A stretch of 27,057 bases of DNA from the IMG/VR virus record IMGVR_UViG_3300021961_000518, positions 1-27,057 of that record; one strand, 5' to 3'. Positions 7,131 through 14,927 of this stretch are shown here, piece after piece. The translations under genes and the position numbers were made by a program. Every line of letters begins with the position of its first letter. Position 1 is the stretch's first letter. The stretch comes from a virus. Under the pieces are notes generated by a model. The model had not been told where the DNA came from and searched no databases. It saw only the letters and a program-made list of their open reading frames with translations.

Positions 7131-7916
7131 ATGGACGAAACAGTCCCCAACGTAGCGGATGCCTCCGCGCCAGAACTCGAAGCCACGGCAGCAATCGAGC
7201 CTGTAGAAAACACGACGCCGGAAACGCCTGCTGAACAGGAAGCAAATAAGTCCTTCACACAAGAAGAACTTGACGCAATTGTTGGCAAGCGCCTCGCAAG
7301 AGAACAGCGCAAATGGGAGCGCGAACAGGCTCAAAAAGCAGAGGAAATGCAGGCCCGCCAACAAGCGGTGCATGACATAGCCCCTGAACAATTTGAGACT
7401 TATGAGGATTACGCAGAGGTTTTGGCCGAACGTAAAGCCGAAGAATTGCTGGCACGGCGGGAAACTGCCCGACAGCAAGCTGAATTGCAGGATGCCTACC
7501 ATGACCGTGAAGAAGCGGCGCGGGACAAGTATGATGACTTTGAACAAGTCGCTTACAATCCCAACCTTCCGATCACGGATTTCATGGCGCAAAGCATCCA
7601 AGCGTCAGACGCAGGCCCAGACGTTCTATATTATCTCGGCTCAAATCCGAAAGAAGCTGATCGTATCGCCCGCCTAGCGCCAATTTTGCAGGCAAAAGAA
7701 ATTGGAAAACTTGAGGCTTCATTGTCCTCAAATCCGCCGGTTAAAAGAACTTCAACCGCCCCGGCACCAATTGCGCCTGTCACTGCTCGTTCTGCTGGGT
7801 CAAACCAGTACGACACCACCGACCCTCGCTCGACTAAGTCGATGAGTACGTCGGAATGGATCGAAGCTGAACGGATGCGACAGATCAAGAAGTACGAGGC
7901 ACAACGCAACAGATAA
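7131..7916 (+). CDS. Head scaffolding protein
   Basis: This 261-residue protein is Glu/Gln/Ala/Arg-rich and largely helical. Residues 35-150 are charged coiled-coil text, including F-T-Q-E-E-L-D-A-I-V-G-K-R-L-A-R-E, a motif recurrent in phage scaffold proteins. The middle contains N-P-N-L-P-I-T-D-F-M-A, then V-L-Y-Y-L-G-S-N-P, which I recall from scaffolds of P22-like podoviruses. The C-terminal 20 residues form a basic amphipathic helix (W-I-E-A-E-R-M-R-Q-I-K-K-Y-E), comparable in place to the coat-binding end of P22 gp8. Scaffold directs coat assembly into the procapsid and leaves before packaging. It lies immediately before the coat gene, as expected. Confidence 0.9.
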   Translation: MDETVPNVADASAPELEATAAIEPVENTTPETPAEQEANKSFTQEELDAIVGKRLAREQRKWEREQAQKAEEMQARQQAVHDIAPEQFETYEDYAEVLAERKAEELLARRETARQQAELQDAYHDREEAARDKYDDFEQVAYNPNLPITDFMAQSIQASDAGPDVLYYLGSNPKEADRIARLAPILQAKEIGKLEASLSSNPPVKRTSTAPAPIAPVTARSAGSNQYDTTDPRSTKSMSTSEWIEAERMRQIKKYEAQRNR

Positions 7917-7931
7917 TTTGGGATTATTACC

Positions 7932-9140
7932 ATGTCTAACTCGATTTTAACAATTGACATGATTACGCGGAAGGCTCTGGAAATTCTGGAGAACAACCTC
8001 GTACTCACACGTAACGTAAACCGCCAGTACGACGACAGCTTTGCTGTTGAAGGTGCTAAAATTGGCTCAACCCTGCGTATCCGTCTTCCAGACCGCGCGC
8101 TTGTAACTGACGGCGCAGCACTTCAGGTATAGGATGACAACGAACAGTTCACAACACTGACCGTTGCCAACCAGAAGCACATCGGCGTCAACTTCACATC
8201 TGCTGAATTGACCATGCAGCTTGACGATTTCGCAGAGCGCGTTCTCAAACCACGTATCTCGCAGCTTGCTTCCAGCATCGACGCTGACGTTGCAAACGCG
8301 TATGCAACCATCGGTAACTCGGTCGGCACGCCCGGCACAACTCCCGGCACTTCGGCAGTTCTTCTTGCTGCACAGCAGAAGCTGAACGAAAACGCTGCGG
8401 TGATGTCGCCACGTTACGCCACCGTCAACCCAGCAGCTAACGCTGGCTTGGTCGAAGGCTTGAAGGGTCTCTTCAACCCAACCGACACGATCAGCAAGCA
8501 GTTCAAGAACGGCATGATGGGTACAGGCGTACTTGGTTTCGACGAAATCAATATGTCGCAGTCCATCAAGCAGTTCACCACTGGTTCGCGTACTGCAACC
8601 GGCGGCACGACTTCGGCTGCAATCACCACTGAAGGTGCAACGGCAATCGCCATCACCGGCGCGGGTGCTGCTGCAACTGTCAAGGCTGGCGACGTGTTCA
8701 CTGTAGCTGACTGCTTCTCAGTCAACCCACAGACACGTGAAAGCACTGGTTCGTTGTTCCAGTTCGTTGCGCTGGCTGATGTCACGCTCAACGGTTCAGG
8801 CGCAGGCAGCATTACTGTTGCACCGATCTACTCGGCTGCACACGCTCTCGCCACCGTCAACACACTGCCCGGCAACAGCAAGGCAATCGTGTTCGTCGGC
8901 GCAGCGTCCACACAGTACGCTCAGAACCTTGTATACCACAAGGACGCTATCACCTTCGCAACCGCCGACCTTCTGCTCCCACAGGGCGTAGATATGGCTT
9001 CGCGTCAGGTGCATAACGGCATCAGCTTGCGCGTTGTTCGTCAGTACGACATCAACAACGACCGTATGCCTTGCCGTATTGACGTTCTGTATGGCTACAG
9101 CACAATCCGTCCACAAATGGCCGTCCGGATGTGGGGTTAA
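7932..9140 (+). CDS. Major coat protein (P22 gp5-like), interrupted by in-frame amber codon
   Basis: The open frame from ATG 7932 encodes a P22 coat-type major capsid protein of about 402 residues (P22 is 430), except that codon 67 (8130-8132) is TAG. The same frame then runs without a break to TAA 9140. Before the stop, residues such as N-R-Q-Y-D-D-S-F-A and G-A-K-I-G-S-T-L-R-I-R fit the N-arm and first strands. Right after it, D-D-N-E-Q-F-T-T-L-T-V continues the fold with L-T-M-Q-L-D-D-F. Near residue 260, V-N-P-Q-T-R-E-S-T-G-S is also typical. An ATG at 8208 in the downstream part has no ribosome-binding site and would lack the N-terminal arm. GGGA at 7920-7923 serves the true start. A strong terminator follows. 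Confidence 0.9.
8130..8132 (+). other. In-frame TAG (amber) inside the coat gene
   Basis: The codon order is CAG GTA TAG GAT GAC. From memory of P22-type coats, homologues read Leu-x-Gln-Asp here, so TAG most simply replaces CAG by one C-to-T change. No other long gene in the window contains an in-frame TAG, so this is not general recoding of TAG. Explanations are a sequencing or assembly error, a rare mutant in the source population, or readthrough by a suppressor tRNA. Confidence 0.85.
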
Positions 9141-9149
9141 TCTAACACT

Positions 9150-9178
9150 GGCCCTCGGTTCGCCGGGGGCCAATTTTT
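9150..9178 (+). terminator. Intrinsic terminator after the coat gene
   Basis: GGCCCTCGG (9150-9158), loop TTCG, and CCGGGGGCC (9163-9171) form a 9-bp GC-rich stem with one G-U pair, followed by AATTTTT. This is a standard Rho-independent terminator. It lies ten bases after the coat stop and before the next ribosome-binding site (AAAGGA at 9181-9186). It would lower expression of downstream tail genes relative to coat. Confidence 0.8.
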
Positions 9179-9194
9179 CTAAAGGATTTTTATT

Positions 9195-9590
9195 ATGGCT
9201 CTTCCTAATGGTGCTGGCGGTTATCAAGTCGGCGACGGAAATCTTGGCGAAGTTACTCTCGGTACTTCGGCTATCCCTACTGCGTACACCGCAGCAGCTA
9301 CGCTAACCACTGCCGATTTGGCCGGCGGCGCAGTTGTCTACACTTCGGGCAGCACTGCTGACCTTACGCTTCCTGCTGTTTCGGTTGTTAATGCTGACAT
9401 CAGCAGCGCAAAGACCAACTCATCGTTTGAGTTTTCTTTGGTTGCTACCAGCACCGGCGTCCCTACTATCGTAGTAGGTACTGGCTGGACGTTGGTCGGC
9501 GTTGGCACAGGCGTTGCATCGCGCAGCGTACTGTTCCGCGCAGTTAAGACAAGCGCGACAACGTACAACCTGTACCGCATCGCTGGCTAA
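9195..9590 (+). CDS. Small head protein, possible decoration protein
   Basis: This 131-residue protein is Ala/Thr/Val/Gly-rich and predicted to be beta-stranded, beginning M-A-L-P-N-G-A-G-G-Y-Q-V-G-D-G-N. I recall proteins with this opening directly after P22-type coat genes, often annotated as hypothetical or head-associated. A run V-G-T-G-W-T-L-V-G-V-G-T-G and a final strand T-Y-N-L-Y-R-I resemble a compact beta-sandwich. High Thr/Val content and the coat-adjacent position suggest capsid decoration or cementing, but no experiment is known to me. The ribosome-binding site AAAGGA lies directly after the terminator, so translation is independent of the coat gene. Confidence 0.7.
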   Translation: MALPNGAGGYQVGDGNLGEVTLGTSAIPTAYTAAATLTTADLAGGAVVYTSGSTADLTLPAVSVVNADISSAKTNSSFEFSLVATSTGVPTIVVGTGWTLVGVGTGVASRSVLFRAVKTSATTYNLYRIAG

Positions 9591-9598
9591 TATGTTTT

Positions 9599-9618
9599 GC
9601 CCCGGCTTCGGTCGGGGC
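9599..9618 (+). terminator. GC-rich UUCG hairpin after the head protein gene (weak or attenuating)
   Basis: GCCCCG-GC-TTCG-GT-CGGGGC forms an eight-pair stem with a C(UUCG)G loop, which is exceptionally stable in RNA. Two flanking T-A pairs can extend it. The T run is upstream rather than downstream of the stem, so release should be poor. It may instead act as a pause site, an attenuator or a barrier to 3' exonucleases that protects coat and head-protein mRNA. Confidence 0.5.
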
Positions 9619-9641
9619 AAGCTATTCTGAAAGATAATTTT

Positions 9642-9821
9642 ATGGCTGTTATCTATCTCGTTCACCCCCGCCACGGCGCAAAAGTTGCTATATCTGAAGA
9701 AGAAGCACGCTGCGACGAAGATTACGGATGGGAAAGATACTATCCTGACGAACCTGTAGCTGCTATAGCTAACGAAATGCCGGCGCGCACTGGCCGCCGC
9801 CGCACAACGCAGGAAGACTAA
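9642..9821 (+). CDS. Small protein between head and hub genes, 59 aa
   Basis: ATG 9642 is chosen over a TTG at 9597, because the latter would translate through the hairpin at 9599-9618 and adds non-conserved residues. The 59 residues start M-A-V-I-Y-L-V-H-P-R-H-G-A-K-V and include D-E-D-Y-G-W-E-R-Y. The C-terminus has an R-T-G-R-R-R-T tail. I recall short proteins with this V-H-P-x-H-G-A-K opening in many podoviruses, at the coat to gp4 junction, of unknown function. It lies three bases before the gp4-like gene, so it is probably cotranslated. Whether it is in the particle is unknown. Confidence 0.7.
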   Translation: MAVIYLVHPRHGAKVAISEEEARCDEDYGWERYYPDEPVAAIANEMPARTGRRRTTQED

Positions 9822-9824
9822 ACG

Positions 9825-10535
9825 ATGGAAACGGCTGGGGACATAATCAACGGTTCGCTTAGGCTTCTAGGCGTTCTGGCAGAAGGCGAAACTCCCTCGG
9901 CTGAAACGTCGCAAGACGCCTTGCGCGCTATGGATCAGATGATCGATAGCTGGAACACTGAGCGCCTGTCCGTTTTCGCTACGCAAGACCAGATATTCAC
10001 ATGGCCTGCCGGCGAACTGTCGCGCACGCTTGGCCCTTCCGGCGACTTTGTCGGCAACCGCCCAGTGCTGCTTGAGGACTCGACATATTTCCGCGATCCC
10101 GGCACCGGCATTAGCTACGGCATCAAATTCATTAACCAGCAGCAGTATAACGGCATCGCGGTTAAGACGGTGACATCTACGTTCCCGCAAGTCATCTTCG
10201 TCAACAACACGTACCCTGACATTGAAATGTACATCTACCCGCGCCCTACGCGCGCTCTGGAATGGCATTTTATTTCGGTCGAAAAACTGACACAGCCGGC
10301 TTCGCTCAATACCAACCTTACATTTCCGCCCGGATACTTGCGTGCGTTCCGTTACAACTTGGCGTGCGAACTAGCACCTGAGTTTGGCGTTGAGCCATCG
10401 CCGCAAGTCCAGCGTATAGCTATGACATCTAAGCGCAACCTGAAGCGCATCAACAACCCAGACGACATCATGTCGATGCCGTACAGCATTGTGGCTACAC
10501 GCCAGCGGTTTAATATCTTCGCAGGAAACTACTAA
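9825..10535 (+). CDS. P22 gp4-like tail accessory / head-completion protein
   Basis: This 236-residue protein looks like the P22 gp4 type of tail accessory factor, which binds the portal ring after packaging and closes the head. N-terminal text includes I-N-G-S-L-R-L-L-G-V-L-A-E-G-E-T, then A-M-D-Q-M-I-D-S-W-N, a characteristic start of this family. The middle is strand-rich, and the C-terminus has L-K-R-I-N-N-P-D-D-I. P22 gp4 is about 166 residues, so this version is longer, but the N-terminal match and the place before the gp10-like gene support the call. The stop overlaps the next start (TAATG). Confidence 0.85.
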   Translation: METAGDIINGSLRLLGVLAEGETPSAETSQDALRAMDQMIDSWNTERLSVFATQDQIFTWPAGELSRTLGPSGDFVGNRPVLLEDSTYFRDPGTGISYGIKFINQQQYNGIAVKTVTSTFPQVIFVNNTYPDIEMYIYPRPTRALEWHFISVEKLTQPASLNTNLTFPPGYLRAFRYNLACELAPEFGVEPSPQVQRIAMTSKRNLKRINNPDDIMSMPYSIVATRQRFNIFAGNY

Positions 10536-12067
10536 TGAAGACGCCCATACTGGGCAGCGCGTATGTGGCCCGTTCAGTAAACGCTGCCGACGCACGCATG
10601 GTAAACCTGTTTCCAGAAGTCGTGCCAGAAGGCGGCATGGAGCCTGCCTTTCTACAGCGTTGCCCCGGCTTGCAGCTTCAACAAGTTATTGGCGAAGGTC
10701 CGATCCGCGGGCTGTGGGCGCACCAGACGCGCGGCGATGACTTCTACGTCGTATCCGGCTTTGAAGTCTACAAAGTGTCCAGCCTTACCGGGACGCCCAT
10801 CAAGCTAGGCGACGTGACCGGCACAGGTCCAGTATCCATCGCCGACAACGGCGCGCAGATATTCTTTGCCTGCAACCCTGACGCGTTTATTTACGACGAG
10901 TCAACCGACACGTTTGGGCAAATCACCGATCCTGACTTTCCGGGCGCAGTCACCGTCGGCTATCTGGACGGCTATTTCGTGTTCAACGAACCAAACAGCC
11001 AGAAGATTTGGGTGACGCAGCTTTACGACGGCTTTCAGATTGACCCATTAGAGTTTGCTAGCGCCGAAGGTAGCCCTGATGGCGTTGTCGGCATATTGGT
11101 AGACCACCGCGAATGCTGGGTGTTTGGTACCGACTCCACTGAAGTGTGGTACAACTCCGGCGGCTTAGACTTTCCGCTTTCGCCGATCCAAGGCGCGTTC
11201 AACGAAATCGGTTGCGCCGCACCACACTCCATCGCCAAGATGGACAACACTGTGTTCTGGCTGGGCGCTGACGCCCGCGGACAGGGTATCGTCTACAGGG
11301 CGGCTGGCTATAACGCACAGCGCGTGTCTACGCACGCGATTGAATGGCGCATCCAAAACTATCTAAACATGAGCGACGCGGTCGGCTACACTTACCAGCA
11401 GGACGGCCATGCGTTCTACGTTCTGTCGTTCCCATCTGCTGACGAAACATGGGTGTTTGACGCGTCTACTGGTGCATGGCACCAGCGGTCATCTTACGCC
11501 GCTCTTGCGCCAACTGAAGGTGCGTTTAACGCCGAAGCGTTTTATACAGGCGCGTTCTACACGGTGCTGCCGCTTACGCCTTCTGGCGTCAGTGGGGCAT
11601 TCTCACGTCACCGCAGCAACTGTCAGTGTAACTTCCAAGGCAATATCATTGTCGGCGACTACGCTAACGGCAACATTTACACGTTTGAGTTAAATGTTTT
11701 TGAAGACAACGGGATCGCGCAGCGTTGGTTGCGGTCGTGGCGCGCGCTGCCGACAGGACAAAACAATCTTAAGCGTACAGCAAACCATAGTTTGCAGCTT
11801 GAGTGCGAAACAGGCGTCGGCCTGAACACAGGCCAAGGAAGTGATCCGCAAGCCATGCTCCGCTGGTCCGACGATGGCGGCCATACATGGTCCAACGAAC
11901 ACTGGGCGTCTATGGGTAAGATCGGCGCAACTGGCACCCGCGTCATGTGGCGCCGGCTTGGCATGACGTTGAAGCTGCGCGACCGCGTCTACGAAGTGTC
12001 TGGCAGTGACCCTGTCCGTATTTATTTGACAGGCGCTGAACTTCTGTTGAGCGGCACAAATGCTTGA
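10535..12067 (+). CDS. P22 gp10-like packaged-DNA stabilisation / tail hub protein
   Basis: This 510-residue protein is close in length to P22 gp10 (about 472), which sits below gp4 and closes the tail hub. The opening M-K-T-P-I-L-G-S-A-Y, then D-A-R-M-V-N-L-F-P-E, and a repeat-rich beta-propeller-like body with many G-x-D and W segments match the stabilisation-protein family. Aromatic W-V-F-G-T-D-S-T-E-V-W-Y near residue 200 is the most recognisable part. Start and order support the call: it overlaps the gp4-like stop and lies before the distal tail genes. It ends eight bases inside the next gene. Confidence 0.87.
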   Translation: MKTPILGSAYVARSVNAADARMVNLFPEVVPEGGMEPAFLQRCPGLQLQQVIGEGPIRGLWAHQTRGDDFYVVSGFEVYKVSSLTGTPIKLGDVTGTGPVSIADNGAQIFFACNPDAFIYDESTDTFGQITDPDFPGAVTVGYLDGYFVFNEPNSQKIWVTQLYDGFQIDPLEFASAEGSPDGVVGILVDHRECWVFGTDSTEVWYNSGGLDFPLSPIQGAFNEIGCAAPHSIAKMDNTVFWLGADARGQGIVYRAAGYNAQRVSTHAIEWRIQNYLNMSDAVGYTYQQDGHAFYVLSFPSADETWVFDASTGAWHQRSSYAALAPTEGAFNAEAFYTGAFYTVLPLTPSGVSGAFSRHRSNCQCNFQGNIIVGDYANGNIYTFELNVFEDNGIAQRWLRSWRALPTGQNNLKRTANHSLQLECETGVGLNTGQGSDPQAMLRWSDDGGHTWSNEHWASMGKIGATGTRVMWRRLGMTLKLRDRVYEVSGSDPVRIYLTGAELLLSGTNA

Positions 12068-12707
12068 GAGCCAACTCACTCGCATCCCCGCCGCCCGCGT
12101 CCCGATTACGGACGCGTCAGACGGCACGGTGACGCGTGAGTGGTATAGGTATCTGTTTAACCTTTTTACGCTGGTAGGCGGCGGCCAAGCTAACTCAGCC
12201 GCCAGTTCGTCTTTCGGGCAAGACTTGGCGCCGGCTTATACGCCGCAACTTGAAGATAACCGTCATGGCGTGTTCTTTGACACGACCACGCAAACAGCCG
12301 CTGTCATCAATACGGCTTATCCAATCACGTTTAACACCACAGACATAACTGATGGCGTTTACATTGGTACGCCTACGTCGCGCATTTATGTAGACCGGGT
12401 AAACACTTACAACTTTCAGTTTTCCGCGCAGCTTAACAAAGCATCTGCGGCCAGCAAACACGTTTATATCTGGTACAGGGTCAATGGCGTTGACGCGGCA
12501 AACTCTGCGGGAAAAGTAAATCTGTCCGGAAACGACGCGGCAGTTATCGCTGCGTGGAATTATGTGGTACAGTTAAACGCAGGTGATTATTTTGAACTGG
12601 TTTGGTCTACTGATGATACAGGATGTAAACTTGAAGCATTTGGGGCCAGCGCCCCTGTACCCGCAATACCGTCCATCATTTTGACGGTCACTGATAACAT
12701 TAACTAA
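12060..12707 (+). CDS. Tail protein with possible jelly-roll C-terminal domain
   Basis: This 215-residue protein starts within the end of the gp10-like gene. The first 45 residues, P-I-T-D-A-S-D-G-T-V-T-R-E-W-Y-R-Y-L, are a motif I recall at the N-terminus of many phage tail proteins, perhaps an anchor. Residues about 85-215 look like a C1q/TNF-type trimeric jelly-roll: a Y-N-F-Q-F-S-A-Q-L strand, Y-I-W-Y-R-V-N-G-V-D, and a G-D-Y-F-E-L-V-W-S strand. This gene holds the position of the P22 needle gp26 but shows no long helical shaft, so it is more likely a fibre or tip than a needle. Receptor binding is an inference. Confidence 0.65.
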   Translation: MLESQLTRIPAARVPITDASDGTVTREWYRYLFNLFTLVGGGQANSAASSSFGQDLAPAYTPQLEDNRHGVFFDTTTQTAAVINTAYPITFNTTDITDGVYIGTPTSRIYVDRVNTYNFQFSAQLNKASAASKHVYIWYRVNGVDAANSAGKVNLSGNDAAVIAAWNYVVQLNAGDYFELVWSTDDTGCKLEAFGASAPVPAIPSIILTVTDNIN

Positions 12708-12716
12708 GGCTTAGAT

Positions 12717-13508
12717 ATGACTGTTCTTGCTCAACAACCTAAAGCACAATTCTTCGATGCTAGCGGTAGCCCGTTGGTCGGCGGTAAGGTCTATACCTAC
12801 GCAGCCGGTACGACAACGCCGTTGCAGACATATACTGATGCGTCAGGGGTTACACCCAACACCAACCCAGTTATTCTGGATTCACGCGGCGAATGCAACC
12901 TGTGGTTCTCTACCGCCACTAGCTACAAAGTAGTCTTGGAAAGCGCGACTGACGTGCTGCAATGGTCCGTTGATAACATTGCGACCTACGGCACCATTAC
13001 CAGCCAGAACTCCAACAACGTGGCTATCACCGGCGGTACGATCAGCGGCGTCACAATCACAACGTCCACTATCACAGGCGACATATCCGGCAACGCTGGC
13101 ACCGTGACGAACGGCGTTTATCTGAACGCAGTGCAGACGCTGACAAACAAGACCATCACAGGTCTGGCGTCGGCATCAACGGTCAAAGACAGCCTCGGTA
13201 CGGATTACACTATCGGCTTCCGCAGCATCCCGCAAAGCCTGAACACGACCGCCGCGGCTTCCGACGTTGGAAAGCATCTGTTTGTTTCCGCCACCACCAC
13301 AGTCCCGTCGGGCGTGTTTGTGGCTGGTAACGAGTTTCTCGTTGTCAACAGCAGCGCCAGCACCATTACGCTGACGCAGGGCGCTGGCACGACGCTACGG
13401 CTTGGCGGCACTGCGACCACAGGCAACCGCACCATTGCAGCCTACGGCGTTGCTAACGTGCTGTGTACTGGCACTGAAACTTTCTACGTCACCGGCAACG
13501 TAACCTGA
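12717..13508 (+). CDS. Tail fibre protein with head-binding-type N-terminus
   Basis: This protein has 263 residues. Residues 7-70 read like the particle-binding domain of many podovirus fibres and tailspikes: K-A-Q-F-F-D, then G-G-K-V-Y-T-Y-A-A-G-T-T-T-P-L-Q-T-Y, and P-V-I-L-D-S-R-G-E-C. From about 100 to 165 it has Thr/Ile repeat text (T-G-G-T-I-S-G-V-T-I) and V-Q-T-L-T-N-K-T-I-T-G, a common fibre stem motif. The end is a small beta-rich domain. No enzymatic (pectin-lyase or endosialidase) domain is seen, so it is a fibre rather than a depolymerase. Start ATG 12717 follows a nine-base gap. Confidence 0.78.
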   Translation: MTVLAQQPKAQFFDASGSPLVGGKVYTYAAGTTTPLQTYTDASGVTPNTNPVILDSRGECNLWFSTATSYKVVLESATDVLQWSVDNIATYGTITSQNSNNVAITGGTISGVTITTSTITGDISGNAGTVTNGVYLNAVQTLTNKTITGLASASTVKDSLGTDYTIGFRSIPQSLNTTAAASDVGKHLFVSATTTVPSGVFVAGNEFLVVNSSASTITLTQGAGTTLRLGGTATTGNRTIAAYGVANVLCTGTETFYVTGNVT

Positions 13509-13520
13509 TAGGATCGGCTC

Positions 13521-13859
13521 ATGCCAATTATCGCAGTAAACATCATCCCCGCCAAGAACATGGAAAACGCCCAGACTGTGCAGTATGTGTCGCCAAGCAG
13601 CACCACGACCATCATTGACAAGTTCACCGCTACCAACTTTAGTAGCGGCATGGTCAACGTAAGTGTCAACTTGGGCGCGGTTAGCGAAGCCACAGGCAAC
13701 AGCAACTTGATCGTCAAGACGCGGACGCTGCAACCCGGCGAGACGTACACCTTTCCTGAAATCGTAGGACACGTCCTGCCGACCGGCGGGTATGTTTCAA
13801 CACTCGCGTCAGCAGCAGCGGCAGTCAACTTGCGCGCGTCTGGCCGCGAAATTAGCTAA
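13521..13859 (+). CDS. Small tail or structural protein, 112 aa
   Basis: This 112-residue beta-rich protein opens M-P-I-I-A-V-N-I-I-P-A-K-N-M-E-N-A-Q, with I-I-D-K-F-T-A-T-N and P-G-E-T-Y-T-F-P-E-I-V-G. It ends in L-R-A-S-G-R-E-I-S. I recall this pattern (A-K-x-M-E-N-A-Q, I-I-D-K, R-A-S-G-R-E) in small proteins encoded near tail hubs of several podoviruses, with no assigned function. It is probably a beta-sandwich. Translation is coupled to the next gene by TAATG overlap. It could be a tail accessory or a fibre-joining protein. Confidence 0.7.
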   Translation: MPIIAVNIIPAKNMENAQTVQYVSPSSTTTIIDKFTATNFSSGMVNVSVNLGAVSEATGNSNLIVKTRTLQPGETYTFPEIVGHVLPTGGYVSTLASAAAAVNLRASGREIS

Positions 13860-14926
13860 TGCCGCCGTTCGTCGTATTTTCACTACCCAGATCACGGTCA
13901 GCTTGGCTGTCGCAGTTTCTGACTTACGGTGAGTGGATATGCGGTCATGAAGAACTACGGCATATGCGTAGCGTTGATGACGTACAGGCATGGTTTTCCC
14001 AACCTAACATCGGCACTGCGGAGACTGCGGCTGCGCCTTGGTGGCGACTGCTAGACAAGTTTGCACCCAACGCCCGCGTTCTAGTTGTACGCCGTCCGCG
14101 TGACGAAGTTGCCGAAAGTCTTATGAAGATACCCGGCACGCAGTTTGACCGCGCTAAACTTGACGCGTTGCTTCTGAAGCTGGACCGCAGCCTAGACCAG
14201 ATTGAGGCGCGGCTACCTAACGTCTTGTCGGTGTCGTTTGACAGCCTGAACAAAGAAGACACTTGCGCGGCAGTGTTCGAGCATTGCCTTCAGCAGCCGC
14301 ATGACCTCGACCACTACGCGCGTATGGCGCCTGTCAACATTCAAATCAATGTGCCTGCGATGATGCGTCATTACGAAGCATACGCGCCGGCGATGGAAAA
14401 GTTGGCGTCGGTAGCCAAGCACCAGACGATAACGGCGCTGGCGCCGAAGGTTAATGAGCCGCCTGAAGGCGTCACCTTCCAGACTGAAGATTTTGATAGC
14501 TGGGTGCGCGACGCCGACAGCCTGTTTGACGAGCATCTTATTCAGGTAGGCGAAACGCCGGGCAACTGGCAGAATAAAAACTTGCCGCTTATGCGCGCGC
14601 TGGATGGCGTCGGGGCTATGCAGATAATGACCGCTCGGTGTAATGGCCGTATGTTTGGTTATCTTATGACGTTAATATCACCGTCGCTAACTTCGCCAGA
14701 CATTTTGTCCGCCACAAACACTACGTTCTTCGCGTCGCCAGAGTTCCCCGGATTGGGGTTGAAGCTGCAACGCGAAGCAATTAAAGAACTAAAAAATAAA
14801 GGTGTTGACGAAGTCTTTTTTGAGGCAGGGAAAAGGGGTTCCGGACCCCGTATTTCCATGCTATACAAGCGCCTTGGCGCGCAAGATCACGGTAGTGCTT
14901 ACCGTTTGCAACTGAAGGAAGCGTAA
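13859..14926 (+). CDS. Sulfotransferase-like / GNAT acetyltransferase-like fusion enzyme
   Basis: This 355-residue protein appears to have two enzyme parts. Residues 4-130 look like a PAPS-dependent sulfotransferase: F-S-L-P-R-S-R-S-A-W-L (7-17) fits the 5'-phosphosulfate loop, and V-L-V-V-R-R-P-R-D-E-V-A-E-S (74-87) fits the 3'-phosphate motif, with R79 and S87 as the expected binding residues. Residues about 205-350 look like a GNAT acetyltransferase: a core strand A-M-Q-I-M-T-A-R, a degenerate acetyl-CoA loop near P-G-L-G-L-K-L (297-303), and a closing S-M-L-Y-K-R-L-G-A. The loop departs from the usual Q/R-x-x-G-x-G/A. The substrate is unknown. It lies among tail and ejection genes, so surface glycans or tail proteins are plausible targets. 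It is rightward and coupled by TAATG. Confidence 0.7.
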   Translation: MPPFVVFSLPRSRSAWLSQFLTYGEWICGHEELRHMRSVDDVQAWFSQPNIGTAETAAAPWWRLLDKFAPNARVLVVRRPRDEVAESLMKIPGTQFDRAKLDALLLKLDRSLDQIEARLPNVLSVSFDSLNKEDTCAAVFEHCLQQPHDLDHYARMAPVNIQINVPAMMRHYEAYAPAMEKLASVAKHQTITALAPKVNEPPEGVTFQTEDFDSWVRDADSLFDEHLIQVGETPGNWQNKNLPLMRALDGVGAMQIMTARCNGRMFGYLMTLISPSLTSPDILSATNTTFFASPEFPGLGLKLQREAIKELKNKGVDEVFFEAGKRGSGPRISMLYKRLGAQDHGSAYRLQLKEA

Positions 14927-14927
14927 A

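Noticed and set aside
8208-9140. Separate gene starting at ATG 8208
   Set aside because: It is in the same frame as the coat start at 7932, has no ribosome-binding site, and lacks the conserved N-arm. It is the continuation of the coat past TAG.
9599-9618. Strong intrinsic terminator
   Set aside because: The stem is stable but the following bases are AAGCTATT, with no T run. It is kept only as a possible attenuator.
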